A stretch of DNA of 64,000 bases from UBA2357 sp002344625 (GCA_937995335.1 CALKIH010000052.1:62001-126000), one strand, 5' to 3'. Shown: positions 10,221 to 23,951, counted from the stretch's first letter. A program made the numbers and translations. Notes: generated from the letters alone by a model not told the origin.

Positions 10221-10345
10221 GTGGGGATCCCATTTCGGTGGCCGAACACGCATCTCAAGCGGGTTTTGCGTCCGCTATGATATTCTTTTTGCCCCGGCCT
10301 GAGAACGCTTCGCCTCGGGCGCCACCGCCTCATTGAACCGAAACC

Positions 10346-10762
10346 ATGTGCCTCAAAACCTTTCTCGCGCTGTGCGCCACGCTCGGCCTGACCGCAGGCT
10401 GCTCGATGAACTCGGCGATCGAACTGCTGGATCCGTATCGGATCGATGTCCGGCAGGGTAACTACGTCAGTCAGGAAATGATCGCGCAACTCAAGAAAGG
10501 CATGACGCGCGACCAGGTGCGCTATGTGCTCGGAACCCCCTTGCTGGTCGACACCTTCCGTACCGACCGCTGGGATTACGTCTATCTGCTGGTGCCGGGC
10601 AAGGGCGAGCCGCACAAGCGCGCGATCAGCGTGTACTTCGAGAACGACCTCCTTGCGCGGATCGAGGGGGACGTGGCGCCGGCCGGGACCGGCGGAGAGC
10701 CTGTCGTGACGGCGCCGGCGCCGAACCGGGTGATCGAGGTGCCGCGCCCGGAAGCCAAATGA
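10346..10762 (+). CDS. bamE: Outer-membrane assembly lipoprotein BamE (SmpA/OmlA)
   Basis: A 138-residue lipoprotein of the BAM complex, which inserts beta-barrel proteins into the outer membrane. A hydrophobic signal ends in the lipobox LTAGC with lipidated Cys19. The SmpA/OmlA domain follows, with VRQGNYVSQEMIAQLKKGMT and VRYVLGTPLLVDTFRTDRWD, the family hallmarks. The proline/alanine-rich C-terminus (about 110-138) is a variable tail. It is divergent from fur and 64 bp upstream of dapB. Confidence 0.95.
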   Translation: MCLKTFLALCATLGLTAGCSMNSAIELLDPYRIDVRQGNYVSQEMIAQLKKGMTRDQVRYVLGTPLLVDTFRTDRWDYVYLLVPGKGEPHKRAISVYFENDLLARIEGDVAPAGTGGEPVVTAPAPNRVIEVPRPEAK

Positions 10763-10826
10763 GCATCGTATCCGGGATCGGCGCCAAGCGCCGTGGCGGT
10801 CGTACATCCAGATTCGAGACACAGAG

Positions 10827-11633
10827 ATGAAACAAGTCAATGTAGCGGTGGCCGGCGCTTCTGGGCGCATGGGAAGAATGCTGATCGAAGCGGCGCTGGG
10901 GGATGACGGCGTCGCGCTCGCGGCCGCCTTCGATCGACCCGGTGAAGCGTTTATCGGGCGCGATGCCGGCGAATCGATCGGCGCTGAATCGGGCATCCTC
11001 ATCGGCGTCGATGCTCGCGCTGCGATTGCCTCGGCCGACTGCGTGATCGATTTCACCCGGCCTGAAGGCACGCTTGCGCACCTGGCGCTGGCGCGTGAGC
11101 TGGGATGTGGCATGGTGATCGGCACCACGGGCTTCTCGGCCGAGCACAAGGCCGAGATCGCGGCCGCCGCCGCGCACATCCCGATCGTGTTCGCACCCAA
11201 TATGGCCGTCGGGGTGAACGCGGTGTTCCGGCTTCTCGAGGTCGCGGCCGGAATCCTTTCCGAAGGCTACGACGTGGAGATCATCGAGGCGCACCATCGC
11301 TTCAAGGTCGATGCACCCTCGGGCACCGCCTTGCGCATGGGTGAAGTCGTCGCGAATGCCTTGGGCCGCACGCTCGAGGATTGCGCAATCTACGGACGCG
11401 AGGGCGTCACCGGCGAGCGCGACGCGCGGACCATCGGTTTTTCGACCATCCGGGGTGGCGACGTGGTCGGCGATCACACCGTGTTGTTTGCCGGACTGGG
11501 CGAGCGAATCGAGATCACCCACAAATCGGGCAGCCGCATGCCTTACGCCACCGGTGCGATGCGCGCCGCGCGCTTCCTGCAGGGGCGTTCGAGCGGACTC
11601 TTCGACATGCAGGACGTGCTCGGGCTGCGCTGA
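10827..11633 (+). CDS. dapB: 4-hydroxy-tetrahydrodipicolinate reductase
   Basis: A 268-residue NAD(P)H-dependent reductase of the diaminopimelate/lysine pathway, supplying peptidoglycan and lysine. The Rossmann motif GASGRMGRM lies at residues 9-17 in the mature frame. The signature EIIEAHHRFKVDAPSGTAL contains the catalytic His pair, the Lys and the substrate-binding SGT. It is the standard length. The hybrid kinase gene begins 4 bp after its stop, so the two may share a transcript although their functions are unrelated. Confidence 0.97.
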   Translation: MKQVNVAVAGASGRMGRMLIEAALGDDGVALAAAFDRPGEAFIGRDAGESIGAESGILIGVDARAAIASADCVIDFTRPEGTLAHLALARELGCGMVIGTTGFSAEHKAEIAAAAAHIPIVFAPNMAVGVNAVFRLLEVAAGILSEGYDVEIIEAHHRFKVDAPSGTALRMGEVVANALGRTLEDCAIYGREGVTGERDARTIGFSTIRGGDVVGDHTVLFAGLGERIEITHKSGSRMPYATGAMRAARFLQGRSSGLFDMQDVLGLR

Positions 11634-11637
11634 TGCC

Positions 11638-14139
11638 ATGAGCGATCGGCACGACGCTCACGCCGATCGGGCGCAGATCCGAGCGCCTGTGTCCGACGTT
11701 GCAGACGAGCTTGCGCGCTGTCGCGCCGAGCTTGCCGAGACGCGCGAGCGACTGAGCCTCGGCATGCGCAATACCGGAACGGGGTTCTGGGAGTGGGATC
11801 TCGTCGATCGCCGCATTCGCTCCGATCGGCTTTCACTCGAGATCATGGCGCGTGCGCCCGACCAGGCGGACATGGCGATCGATGCGTTCATGCTCGAAGT
11901 CCATCCGGACGATCGGGCGCGCGTCGACATGTTGCTGAAGACTCATCTGCGTGGCGATCTGCCGGCATTCGAAGCCGAGTTCCGGCTGTTCGCGCCGGAT
12001 GGCGCTCCGCGCTGGGTGCAGGCCCGCGGGCGCGCCGATCAACGGCAACCGGATGGCCGCTGGGCTCGTGTGTCCGGAACCTTCCGCGACATTTCGGTGC
12101 AGAAGCGGATCGAGGCGGAGCTCATCGAGGCCCGCGACCGGGCCGAGGCCGCCAGCCGCATCAAGGGCGATTTTCTCGCCAACATGAGCCACGAGATCCG
12201 CACACCGATGAACGGCATCATCGGCATGACGGAACTGGTGCTCGACACCCAGCTCGAACCCGAACAGCGCAATTACCTCAAGACCGTTCGCTCCTCGGCG
12301 GAAGCGCTGCTGACCATCATCAACGACATCCTCGATTTCTCGAAGATCGAGGCGGGGATGCTCACGATCGAGGCGATCGATTTTTCGTTGCCCGACCTGG
12401 TGTCGGATACCCTGAAGTCGGTCGCGCTGCGTGCCCATCAGAAAGGCCTCGAGATCTTCAGCGTGTTGGCGGCGGATGTGCCGAGCCAGGTGCGGGGCGA
12501 CCCTGGGCGCTTGCGCCAGGTGCTGGTGAACCTGCTCGGCAATGCGACCAAGTTCACCGAACAGGGCGAAGTCGAGCTCCAAGTGCGACTGCGGCAGCGC
12601 GAGCGGGCAGAGGCATGGGTCGAGTTCGCGGTGCGTGATACGGGCATCGGCATCCCCGCCGACCGGTTGGAGGCGATTTTCGGCGCCTTCACCCAGGCCG
12701 ATGCCAGCACCACGCGGAAGTACGGCGGCACCGGCCTCGGATTGGCGATCAGCCGGCAACTGGTCGGCCTGATGGGCGGAGCGTTGCGCGTGGACAGCGA
12801 ACCCGGGCGGGGCAGCGTGTTCTCGTTCGAGGTCGGGTTCGGGGTGGTCGCGGAACCGGAGCCGCTCGATTGCGCGCGCCTGCGCAGCCGCAGGGTGTTG
12901 GTGGCGGTCGTGAACAAGGCGTTCGGACATTCCCTGTGCCGGCAACTGGAAACCTGCGGGCTGCGTGGCAGCATGGCCGCCTCGGGCGAGATGCTGCTCG
13001 CGCTGCTGGCCGAGGAGAAAGGGGCGCGCGACCCCTATGATTTTCTCCTGCTCGACAGCCAGATGGGCGAACCGGGCGGGTTGGCGCTGGCCAGGACGTT
13101 CGCGGAGCAGACGCCGTGGCTCGATCGGATCGTGATGTTGCTGCCGAGCCACCTGCAGAAGGACGACGTCGCCCGCTGCAAGGATCTCGGTCTCTTGTCG
13201 CGGATCGCCAAGCCCTTTTCCTTGCCCGAATTGCTGCAGGCCTTGGACCTGGCCTGCAGCGGTGGCGCACTGGAAGACACCGAACCGGATTTCGAGCTGG
13301 ATGCCATCGCCACCATGACGCAGATGTCCGGGATGGCGATCGGCGCGCCGGATGGTCTGAAGATCCTGCTGGCAGAAGACAATCTCGTGAATCAGACGGT
13401 TGCGACCCGCATGTTGCAGAAGGCGGGGCATCAGGTGGTGGTCGTGAATAATGGCCGGGAGGCCGTCGATCAGTTCGACGAGAACAGCTTCGATCTGATC
13501 CTGCTCGACATGCAGATGCCGGTGATGGGCGGGCTCGACGCCGCGCGCGCGATCAGGGCGCGCGAGGCACGGCGTAGCTGGGCGATGAGCGCGGACGTGT
13601 GGATGCCGATCCCGATCGTCGCGATGACCGCGCACGCGGGGGCGGACGACCGCAACCGTTGCCTCGAGGCCGGCATGGACGACTTCGTCACCAAGCCGGT
13701 CCGTCCGGCGGAGTTGCTGGCCGCGATTTCACGGGTCAGTGCGCGCAAGGTCGACGCCGACAGCGGGGCCGGCGATCTTACGGTGCTCGACCCGGCCGAG
13801 CAGGGCGCCGATATCGATCTGCAGCAGACGTTGGAGCTCCTGGACGGCGACGAGGAGTCGGTGCAGCAGCTCATCAGGATTTTCCTGCGCGATATCGGGG
13901 CGTCGCTCAACGCGCTGAAGGGCGCGCGCGAACGGGCCGACTATCCGCGCCTGGCCGATATGGCACATTCGATCAAAGGCAGCGTGGGCGTGTTCTTCGC
14001 ACAGAATGCGTTGTCGTCTGCGGCCTTGGTCGAACAGTTGGCGCGAAGCGAAAACCCCGAAGTGCTGCGTGCTCCGCTCACCACTTTCTTCGCCGATCTC
14101 GATGCGCTGACCCGGGTACTCAGGAAGTCGCTGCGCTAG
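11638..14139 (+). CDS. BarA-like hybrid sensor kinase (PAS-HisKA-HATPase-REC-REC-HPt)
   Basis: An 833-residue phosphorelay protein without an evident membrane segment. A PAS domain of the PAS_3 fold (about 30-150: GFWEWDLVDRRI, FHPDDR-like VHPDDRARV) is followed by HisKA with NMSHEIRTPMNG (H185). The ATPase domain has LGNATKFTEQG, DTGIGIP and GTGLGLAI. The first receiver (about 418-535) keeps D473 but lacks the acidic pair (VLVAVVNKAFG), so it is probably degenerate. The second receiver has AEDN, D624 in LLDMQMPVMGG and the Lys in VTKPVRP. The C-terminal HPt has H777 in MAHSIKGS. The ATG at 11638 lies 4 bp after dapB. Its cognate output regulator is not adjacent, so the pathway is unknown. 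Confidence 0.93.
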   Translation: MSDRHDAHADRAQIRAPVSDVADELARCRAELAETRERLSLGMRNTGTGFWEWDLVDRRIRSDRLSLEIMARAPDQADMAIDAFMLEVHPDDRARVDMLLKTHLRGDLPAFEAEFRLFAPDGAPRWVQARGRADQRQPDGRWARVSGTFRDISVQKRIEAELIEARDRAEAASRIKGDFLANMSHEIRTPMNGIIGMTELVLDTQLEPEQRNYLKTVRSSAEALLTIINDILDFSKIEAGMLTIEAIDFSLPDLVSDTLKSVALRAHQKGLEIFSVLAADVPSQVRGDPGRLRQVLVNLLGNATKFTEQGEVELQVRLRQRERAEAWVEFAVRDTGIGIPADRLEAIFGAFTQADASTTRKYGGTGLGLAISRQLVGLMGGALRVDSEPGRGSVFSFEVGFGVVAEPEPLDCARLRSRRVLVAVVNKAFGHSLCRQLETCGLRGSMAASGEMLLALLAEEKGARDPYDFLLLDSQMGEPGGLALARTFAEQTPWLDRIVMLLPSHLQKDDVARCKDLGLLSRIAKPFSLPELLQALDLACSGGALEDTEPDFELDAIATMTQMSGMAIGAPDGLKILLAEDNLVNQTVATRMLQKAGHQVVVVNNGREAVDQFDENSFDLILLDMQMPVMGGLDAARAIRAREARRSWAMSADVWMPIPIVAMTAHAGADDRNRCLEAGMDDFVTKPVRPAELLAAISRVSARKVDADSGAGDLTVLDPAEQGADIDLQQTLELLDGDEESVQQLIRIFLRDIGASLNALKGARERADYPRLADMAHSIKGSVGVFFAQNALSSAALVEQLARSENPEVLRAPLTTFFADLDALTRVLRKSLR

Positions 14140-14155
14140 TTCGGGCGCCCCCGGT

Positions 14156-14185
14156 TTGCGCGACGCACCACGGCGCTGCTATAAT
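14156..14185 (+). promoter_or_regulatory. Promoter of carAB
   Basis: TTGCGC (14156-14161) and a perfect TATAAT (14180-14185) with 18-bp spacing lie 108 bp before the carA start. Transcription would begin near 14192, just ahead of a hairpin with a T-run. Confidence 0.75.
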
Positions 14186-14201
14186 CTGCGAAATTCATTA
14201 G

Positions 14202-14233
14202 CGGGATTGGCCGATCGGCCCGTCCCGTTTTTT
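14202..14233 (+). terminator. Intrinsic terminator in the carA leader
   Basis: An 11-bp GC-rich stem (14202-14212 with 14217-14227, one mismatch and one G-T pair) and a GATC loop are followed by six Ts (14228-14233). It lies downstream of the likely carAB promoter and upstream of the carA start. It can therefore act as an attenuator of carAB, and it also ends transcripts arriving from the hybrid kinase gene. Confidence 0.75.
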
Positions 14234-14292
14234 CACGTATGGGGGGCGATCAGCCTGTCCTCATGCGCTACGGCTCAACTCAGGAGTTTGTC

Positions 14293-15435
14293 GTGACTGC
14301 ATTCCCGTCTGCTCTTCTGGCGCTCGCTGACGGAACGGTTTTCTGTGGCAAGGGGATCGGTGCGGCGGGCAGCACGGTTGGCGAGGTGGTTTTCAATACG
14401 TCGATGTCGGGCTATCAGGAAATCCTGACCGATCCCAGCTACTGCCGTCAGATCGTCACCCTTACCTATCCCCATATCGGCAATACCGGCGTCAATCCCG
14501 AGGACGTCGAGGCGGGCCGGGTACATGCCGCCGGTCTCGTGATTCGCGACCTGCCTTTGCGGGCCTCGAATTTCCGCATGGATCGCACCCTCGACGCCTA
14601 TCTGCGCGACGAGAACGTCGTCGCGATCGCCGGCATCGACACGCGCAAGCTCACCCGCATCCTGCGCGAGAAAGGGGCTCAGGCCGGTTGCATCGTCACC
14701 GCTGCGGCCGGCGAGGCGCTTGACGCCGAGGCGGCCATCGCCCAGGCGCGCGCGTTTCCCGGGCTTGCAGGCATGGATCTGGCGAAGGTGGTGTCGGCCT
14801 CCGCAGCCAGCGCCTGGGTCGAGGGCGAATGGATGCTCGGCACGGGTTATGTCGAACCGGTGCAGTCACGGTTTCACGTGGTCGCGTACGACTTCGGCGT
14901 CAAGCGCAACATCCTGCGCATGCTCGCCACGCGCGGCTGCAAGTTGACCGTGGTGCCGGCGCAGACGTCCGCTGCCGAGGTGCTGGCGATGGCACCGGAC
15001 GGCGTCTTCCTGTCCAACGGGCCGGGCGACCCGGAGCCCTGCGACTATGCGATCAGCGCGATTCGCGGCTTCCTCGAGCAGGGCATTCCGACCTTCGGGA
15101 TCTGTCTCGGGCACCAGTTGCTGGCGCTCGCATCTGGTGCGCGGACGGTCAAGATGAAGTTCGGGCATCACGGTGCGAACCATCCGGTAAAGGACCTCGA
15201 CACCGGCCAGGTGCTCATCACCAGCCAGAACCACGGTTTTGCGGTCGATGCCGATTCGCTGCCGTCGAACCTGCGCCCGACGCATGTATCGCTGTTCGAT
15301 GGCAGCCTGCAGGGTCTCGCGCGCACCGACGTGCCCGCGTTCTGCTTCCAGGGCCATCCGGAGGCGAGTCCCGGGCCGCATGACGTGTCATACCTGTTCG
15401 ACCGTTTCATCACGATGCTCGAAGCGCGTCGTTGA
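14293..15435 (+). CDS. carA: Carbamoyl-phosphate synthase small subunit
   Basis: A 380-residue glutamine amidotransferase subunit that feeds ammonia to CarB for carbamoyl phosphate, the precursor of pyrimidines and arginine. The N-terminal CPSase domain (ALLALADGTVFCGKGIGAAG, NTSMSGYQEILTDPSY) is followed by a class I GATase. The catalytic C271 is in FGICLGHQ, and the partner residues are in FCFQGHPEASPG. I place the start at GTG 14293 because CAGGAG lies at ideal spacing before it and the protein then has the standard length; an upstream ATG at 14263 lacks a ribosome site. Expression may be controlled by the leader terminator. Confidence 0.96.
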   Translation: MTAFPSALLALADGTVFCGKGIGAAGSTVGEVVFNTSMSGYQEILTDPSYCRQIVTLTYPHIGNTGVNPEDVEAGRVHAAGLVIRDLPLRASNFRMDRTLDAYLRDENVVAIAGIDTRKLTRILREKGAQAGCIVTAAAGEALDAEAAIAQARAFPGLAGMDLAKVVSASAASAWVEGEWMLGTGYVEPVQSRFHVVAYDFGVKRNILRMLATRGCKLTVVPAQTSAAEVLAMAPDGVFLSNGPGDPEPCDYAISAIRGFLEQGIPTFGICLGHQLLALASGARTVKMKFGHHGANHPVKDLDTGQVLITSQNHGFAVDADSLPSNLRPTHVSLFDGSLQGLARTDVPAFCFQGHPEASPGPHDVSYLFDRFITMLEARR

Positions 15436-15494
15436 ATCACCCAGCGGCCGCCTGCCACGGCGGCCGCGCTCAAATGATAGGCCGAGGTTAGGCG

Positions 15495-18718
<3,224 letters not shown>

Positions 18719-18722
<4 letters not shown>

Positions 18723-19195
18723 ACAAGACGCCGTTAACCGTGCGCGGCGCGGAGTTGCTGCGCGCCGAGCTGCATCGTATGAAGACCGTCGAGCGTCCCG
18801 CGGTCATTGCCGCGATTGCCGAGGCGCGCTCGCATGGCGATCTGTCGGAGAACGCCGAATACGATGCCGCCAAGGAGCGTCAGGGCTTCGTCGAGGGGCG
18901 CATCAAGGAGCTCGAGGCGAAGCTGTCGAATGCCCAGATCATCGATCCGGCCCTGCTCGACGCGGACGGTCGCTGTGTGTTCGGCGCCACGGTCGAACTG
19001 GAGGATCTCGACTCCGGCGACGGCGTGACCTATCAGATCGTCGGCGATGACGAAGCCGACGTGAAGGAGGGCAAGATCTCGGTCAGCTCGCCGATCGCGC
19101 GTGCGCTCATCGGCAAGTACGCCGGCGACGTCGCCGAGGTGCAGGCACCGGGCGGTGTGCGCGAGTACGAGATCGTCGAGGTTCGCTACGTTTGA
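18719..19195 (+). CDS. greA: Transcription elongation factor GreA
   Basis: A 158-residue factor that rescues backtracked RNA polymerase by stimulating transcript cleavage. The N-terminal coiled coil (about 1-75) carries the signature ARSHGDLSENAEYDAAKERQ with the acidic tip residues. The C-terminal FKBP-like domain ends in YEIVEVRYV. It overlaps carB by 4 bp. The carB-greA linkage is widespread in betaproteobacteria. Confidence 0.98.
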
Positions 19196-19208
19196 TCGGA
19201 GTGCGAAC

Positions 19209-19673
19209 ATGATCGAGCGTTACGCGGCACATCTCCTGCTGATTGCGGTCACCCTGTGGGTGGGGGCCTTGTGGGCCATCGGATTCATCGCGGCGCCGAC
19301 ACTGTTCGCGATGATTCCCGATCGCAGCCTGGCGGGGAACGTGGCCGGGCGGTTGTTCGAACTCACCGGTTGGATCGGCATCGGGTGTGCGGCCTGGATT
19401 CTGCTCCACGCGTACGCTGTCCATCGGGGCGCGATGTTCCGCAACCGCATCGTCGGTGTCGTGATGTTGATGTTGGTCGCGTCGCTCGCGACTCAGTTCT
19501 GGATTCAGCCGCTGATGGTTCAGATGAAGCTCGAGGTGTTGCCGCTCGAGGTGATGGCGAGCCGGCTGGCCGAGCGCTTTGCGCGCTGGCACGGCATCTC
19601 CAGCCTGATCTATGTGGCGCAGAGCGTGCTCGGTCTGATCTTGGTGGGAGGCGCCCGGCGCCTGATGCGCTGA
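19209..19673 (+). CDS. DUF4149 membrane protein
   Basis: A 154-residue inner-membrane protein with about four hydrophobic helices (near 5-30, 48-68, 79-98 and 133-150). It resembles the DUF4149 family, small membrane proteins that often follow greA in betaproteobacteria. Visible family-like features are ALWAIGFIAAPTLF near the start and FARWHGISSLIY near the end. CGGAG precedes the ATG at 19209. It lies 13 bp after greA and is probably the last gene of that operon. Its biochemical role is unknown. Confidence 0.85.
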   Translation: MIERYAAHLLLIAVTLWVGALWAIGFIAAPTLFAMIPDRSLAGNVAGRLFELTGWIGIGCAAWILLHAYAVHRGAMFRNRIVGVVMLMLVASLATQFWIQPLMVQMKLEVLPLEVMASRLAERFARWHGISSLIYVAQSVLGLILVGGARRLMR

Positions 19674-19726
19674 GCATGCGTGTCGCCGGGCATGTGGCTA
19701 AGTTTGGAGCGCCCGGGTTGCCTTGC

Positions 19727-20197
19727 TCAATCGCCGCGGACGGGAGACTTGGCGCCGGTGCTGCGTGGACGGCGAACCTGCTTGCGCTTCTTGTCTGCGG
19801 CGGTCTGGATCAGCGCGGCGCGGCGGGCGGCGGCGACAAATGCGCGCGCGGATTTTTCTTTTGCCGGACGCCGCGTCGGCATCGCCTTGGCAGTTCTTGC
19901 CTCGTCCGCGCCCTCCGTTTCACGCCGTTTGCGCCAGACCACCAGAATCGTGCCGATATGTTGAACCGGCGCAGCCTCGAGTGCGTTGCAGACCTGCGCA
20001 AGCAGCAACTCGCGCTCGGTCCGCTCGATGCCGTGCACCTTGATCTTGATCAGTTCATGGGCTTGCAGCGAGCGTTCGATTTCCGCCTGCACCGAGGGTG
20101 TGAGCCCGTTGGCTGCAATCGATACGACGGGGTTCAGGTGGTGGGCGGCGGCGCGCAATGCGCGCCGATCGCCCGGTGAAATCTCGATCATCGACAT
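19727..20197 (-). CDS. yhbY: YhbY-family CRM-domain RNA-binding protein
   Basis: A 156-residue protein whose first ~97 residues are the CRM domain of YhbY, a pre-50S ribosome-associated RNA-binding protein: RALRAAAHHLNPVVSIAANGL with a GxxG-like loop, then ELIKIKVHGI and GTILVVWRK. The last ~60 residues are a basic, low-complexity extension rich in Arg, Lys and Ala (ending KKRKQVRRPRSTGAKSP) that the E. coli protein lacks. The ATG at 20197 is preferred; a second ATG lies two codons in. It diverges from rlmE with 37 bp between them. Both act on 23S rRNA or the large subunit. Confidence 0.9.
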   Translation of the reverse strand: MSMIEISPGDRRALRAAAHHLNPVVSIAANGLTPSVQAEIERSLQAHELIKIKVHGIERTERELLLAQVCNALEAAPVQHIGTILVVWRKRRETEGADEARTAKAMPTRRPAKEKSARAFVAAARRAALIQTAADKKRKQVRRPRSTGAKSPVRGD

Positions 20198-20234
20198 TCT
20201 CAACTTCTTTTTTCAGGTCAGGGATTCTACTCCG

Positions 20235-20858
20235 ATGAAGCGCACCAGGACCAGCAAGGCGTGGATGATGGAACATGTCAACGACGCCTATGTTCAACGC
20301 GCCAAAGCCGAGGGTTACCGTTCGCGCGCGGCATTCAAGTTGCTCGAGATCGATGAACGCGACCACCTGATGCGCCCGGGCATGGTCGTGGTCGATCTGG
20401 GCGCGGCGCCGGGGTCGTGGTCGCAGGTGGCGCTGAAGCGGGTGGGCGTGAAAGGGCGGGTGATCGCACTCGATCTGCTGCCGGTCGAAGCCATGCCGGG
20501 GTTGGAGTTCATACAGGGGGATTTTCAGGAGGACGCGGTGCTCGAGCAACTGGAGTCCCTGCTCGCCGGCGCGCCCGTCGATCTGGTCCTGTCGGACATG
20601 GCGCCGAACATGTCGGGAATCGAGCTCACCGATCAGGCGCGCTCGGTGTATCTTGCCGAGCTTGCCCTCGATTTCGCGGCGCGGCATCTGAAGCCGGGCG
20701 GCAAATTTCTGGTCAAGGTGTTCCAGGGGGCGGGCTTCATGGCGTTTCGCCAGGTGGCGCAAGAGAGCTTCACGGCATTGCAGGTACGCAAACCCAAGGC
20801 GTCGCGCGATCGTAGCGCCGAAGTGTATTTGCTGGGTAACGGGTTCAAAACTGGCTGA
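20235..20858 (+). CDS. rlmE: 23S rRNA 2'-O-ribose U2552 methyltransferase
   Basis: A 207-residue SAM-dependent methyltransferase (RrmJ/FtsJ) that methylates U2552 of 23S rRNA in the large subunit. Motif I is VVVDLGAAPGSWSQVA, and the K-D-K-E catalytic set is represented by FKLLEID, LSDMAPNMSG and GKFLVKVFQG. The N-terminus is Arg- and Lys-rich. The ATG at 20235 fits the family start. In many proteobacteria rlmE is followed directly by ftsH; here a DsbA-like gene and a long leader lie between them. Confidence 0.96.
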   Translation: MKRTRTSKAWMMEHVNDAYVQRAKAEGYRSRAAFKLLEIDERDHLMRPGMVVVDLGAAPGSWSQVALKRVGVKGRVIALDLLPVEAMPGLEFIQGDFQEDAVLEQLESLLAGAPVDLVLSDMAPNMSGIELTDQARSVYLAELALDFAARHLKPGGKFLVKVFQGAGFMAFRQVAQESFTALQVRKPKASRDRSAEVYLLGNGFKTG

Positions 20859-20912
20859 GAGACGGAGTGCGCTGGTTGGCCTCAACAGTATTGATGTAGT
20901 GGGAATGAATGG

Positions 20913-21602
20913 ATGATCATCGATATCGACGTGGTTTCGGATTTCGTTTGCCCGTGGTGCTTTCTTGGCAAGGCCCGCCTTGATTGCGCGCTGGAGGCCT
21001 TTGGGCAAACCCACCCGGACATCGAGACGCGGGTGAACTGGTTGCCCTTCTTTCTGAATCCCGATACCCCGGCAGCGGGGGTGCCATACCGCGCTTTTCT
21101 CGAAGCGAAGTTCGGCGGTGCGCGAGGGGCTGACTCGGTGCTGGCACAGGTGACCAAGGCGGCTGAACCGGATGGGCTCGCATTCGCATTCGATCGCATT
21201 CAGCGACGTCCCAGTACGATGAATGCGCACCGACTCGCCTACCGCGCGCAGTCGCTCGGGTTTCGGCAGGATCAGGTGCGGCAACTGGTGGTGTCGTTGT
21301 TCGAAGCGCATTTCCAGAAGGGCCTCGACATCGGCGATACCGCCGTGCTGGCCGATATCGCGGTCGCCTGCGGCGACCGCCGGGATGCGGTGCTGGAATA
21401 TCTAGCCGGTCTGGGCGGTGTCGCGGCGGTTCGGCGCATGGCGGGGCAGGTGCAGAGTCAGGGGATCGGGGGCGTGCCGTTCTTCATCTTCAATCGCAGC
21501 TTGGGCGTGTCGGGCGCGCAATCGCCGGCAGTGCTCGGTTCGGCGTTGTTGAAAGCCCTTGATGCGGGTGCTGCGGCAGCACCGGCGGATCCTCCGCGCT
21601 GA
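20913..21602 (+). CDS. DsbA-family oxidoreductase (FrnE-like)
   Basis: A 229-residue thioredoxin-fold protein of the DSBA/FrnE type. The CPWC redox motif is at residues 13-16, right after the first strand (IDIDVVSDFVCPWCFLGK). The helical insertion contains PSTMNAHRLAYRA, and the cis-proline loop is GIGGVPFFIFN. No signal peptide is present, so it should act in the cytoplasm; FrnE-like proteins are linked to disulfide exchange or dithiol isomerisation, but the substrate is unknown. It lies 54 bp after rlmE and may be read from the same transcript. Its GC content and codon use look like the neighbours'. Confidence 0.9.
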   Translation: MIIDIDVVSDFVCPWCFLGKARLDCALEAFGQTHPDIETRVNWLPFFLNPDTPAAGVPYRAFLEAKFGGARGADSVLAQVTKAAEPDGLAFAFDRIQRRPSTMNAHRLAYRAQSLGFRQDQVRQLVVSLFEAHFQKGLDIGDTAVLADIAVACGDRRDAVLEYLAGLGGVAAVRRMAGQVQSQGIGGVPFFIFNRSLGVSGAQSPAVLGSALLKALDAGAAAAPADPPR

Positions 21603-22031
21603 CAAGGGACCAGCAAATCGGCTAGAGAGCTTGCGGGCTCGCCATCTGTCTCACCGTCCTGCGCGATTCGGAGCGGTGAAAGCCGTAGTGATTCGGGGGG
21701 CATGCGACGCAGTCGCCCGAAGAGCGCGCCGAGCAGGTGCCCGATGCTCAGGTGTGGGCGTCGTGCGGGTATCGCCTTTTCGGCGGATGCGCGTGCCGTG
21801 GACCTGCAATTGCGTATAATCCGTTGACTGGCGCGAGCCAATCTGAGTCAGACCTCGAACCAGGACTTTGCTCATGGCGGCCCCGACGACGATACCGGGG
21901 TGTTTCCACAGGTGCAGGTGACGATCCGATGATTGTTTTTTCGGATGGTCTCCATTGCTTGGCCTGCGGGAACGTTAGCCAATAGAATGAGTCAATGATT
22001 TGTCGCCCAAGCAGGGCCTGAGGGAAATACA
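21603..22031 (+). promoter_or_regulatory. Long ftsH upstream region with a -10-like box
   Basis: These 429 bp hold no convincing gene; the short frames have no ribosome site or family match. A perfect TATAAT is at 21815-21820, with no clear -35 partner. Transcription from it would give an ftsH leader of about 200 nt. The start of that leader can fold (GGC-GCGA-GCC within flanking GACT/AGTC pairs, about 21825-21850). A second short inverted repeat, ATCCGA...TCGGAT, lies at about 21924-21946 around a T-run. Whether this is a regulatory leader or a small RNA cannot be decided from the sequence. Confidence 0.45.
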
Positions 22032-23924
<1,893 letters not shown>

Positions 23925-23951
23925 ACCTGAACGGACTGAAACATCATTGAA

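Noticed and set aside
10254..10345. Fur box in the fur-bamE intergenic region
   Set aside because: The AT-rich ATGATATTCTTTTT segment lacks a convincing GATAATGAT-type palindrome.
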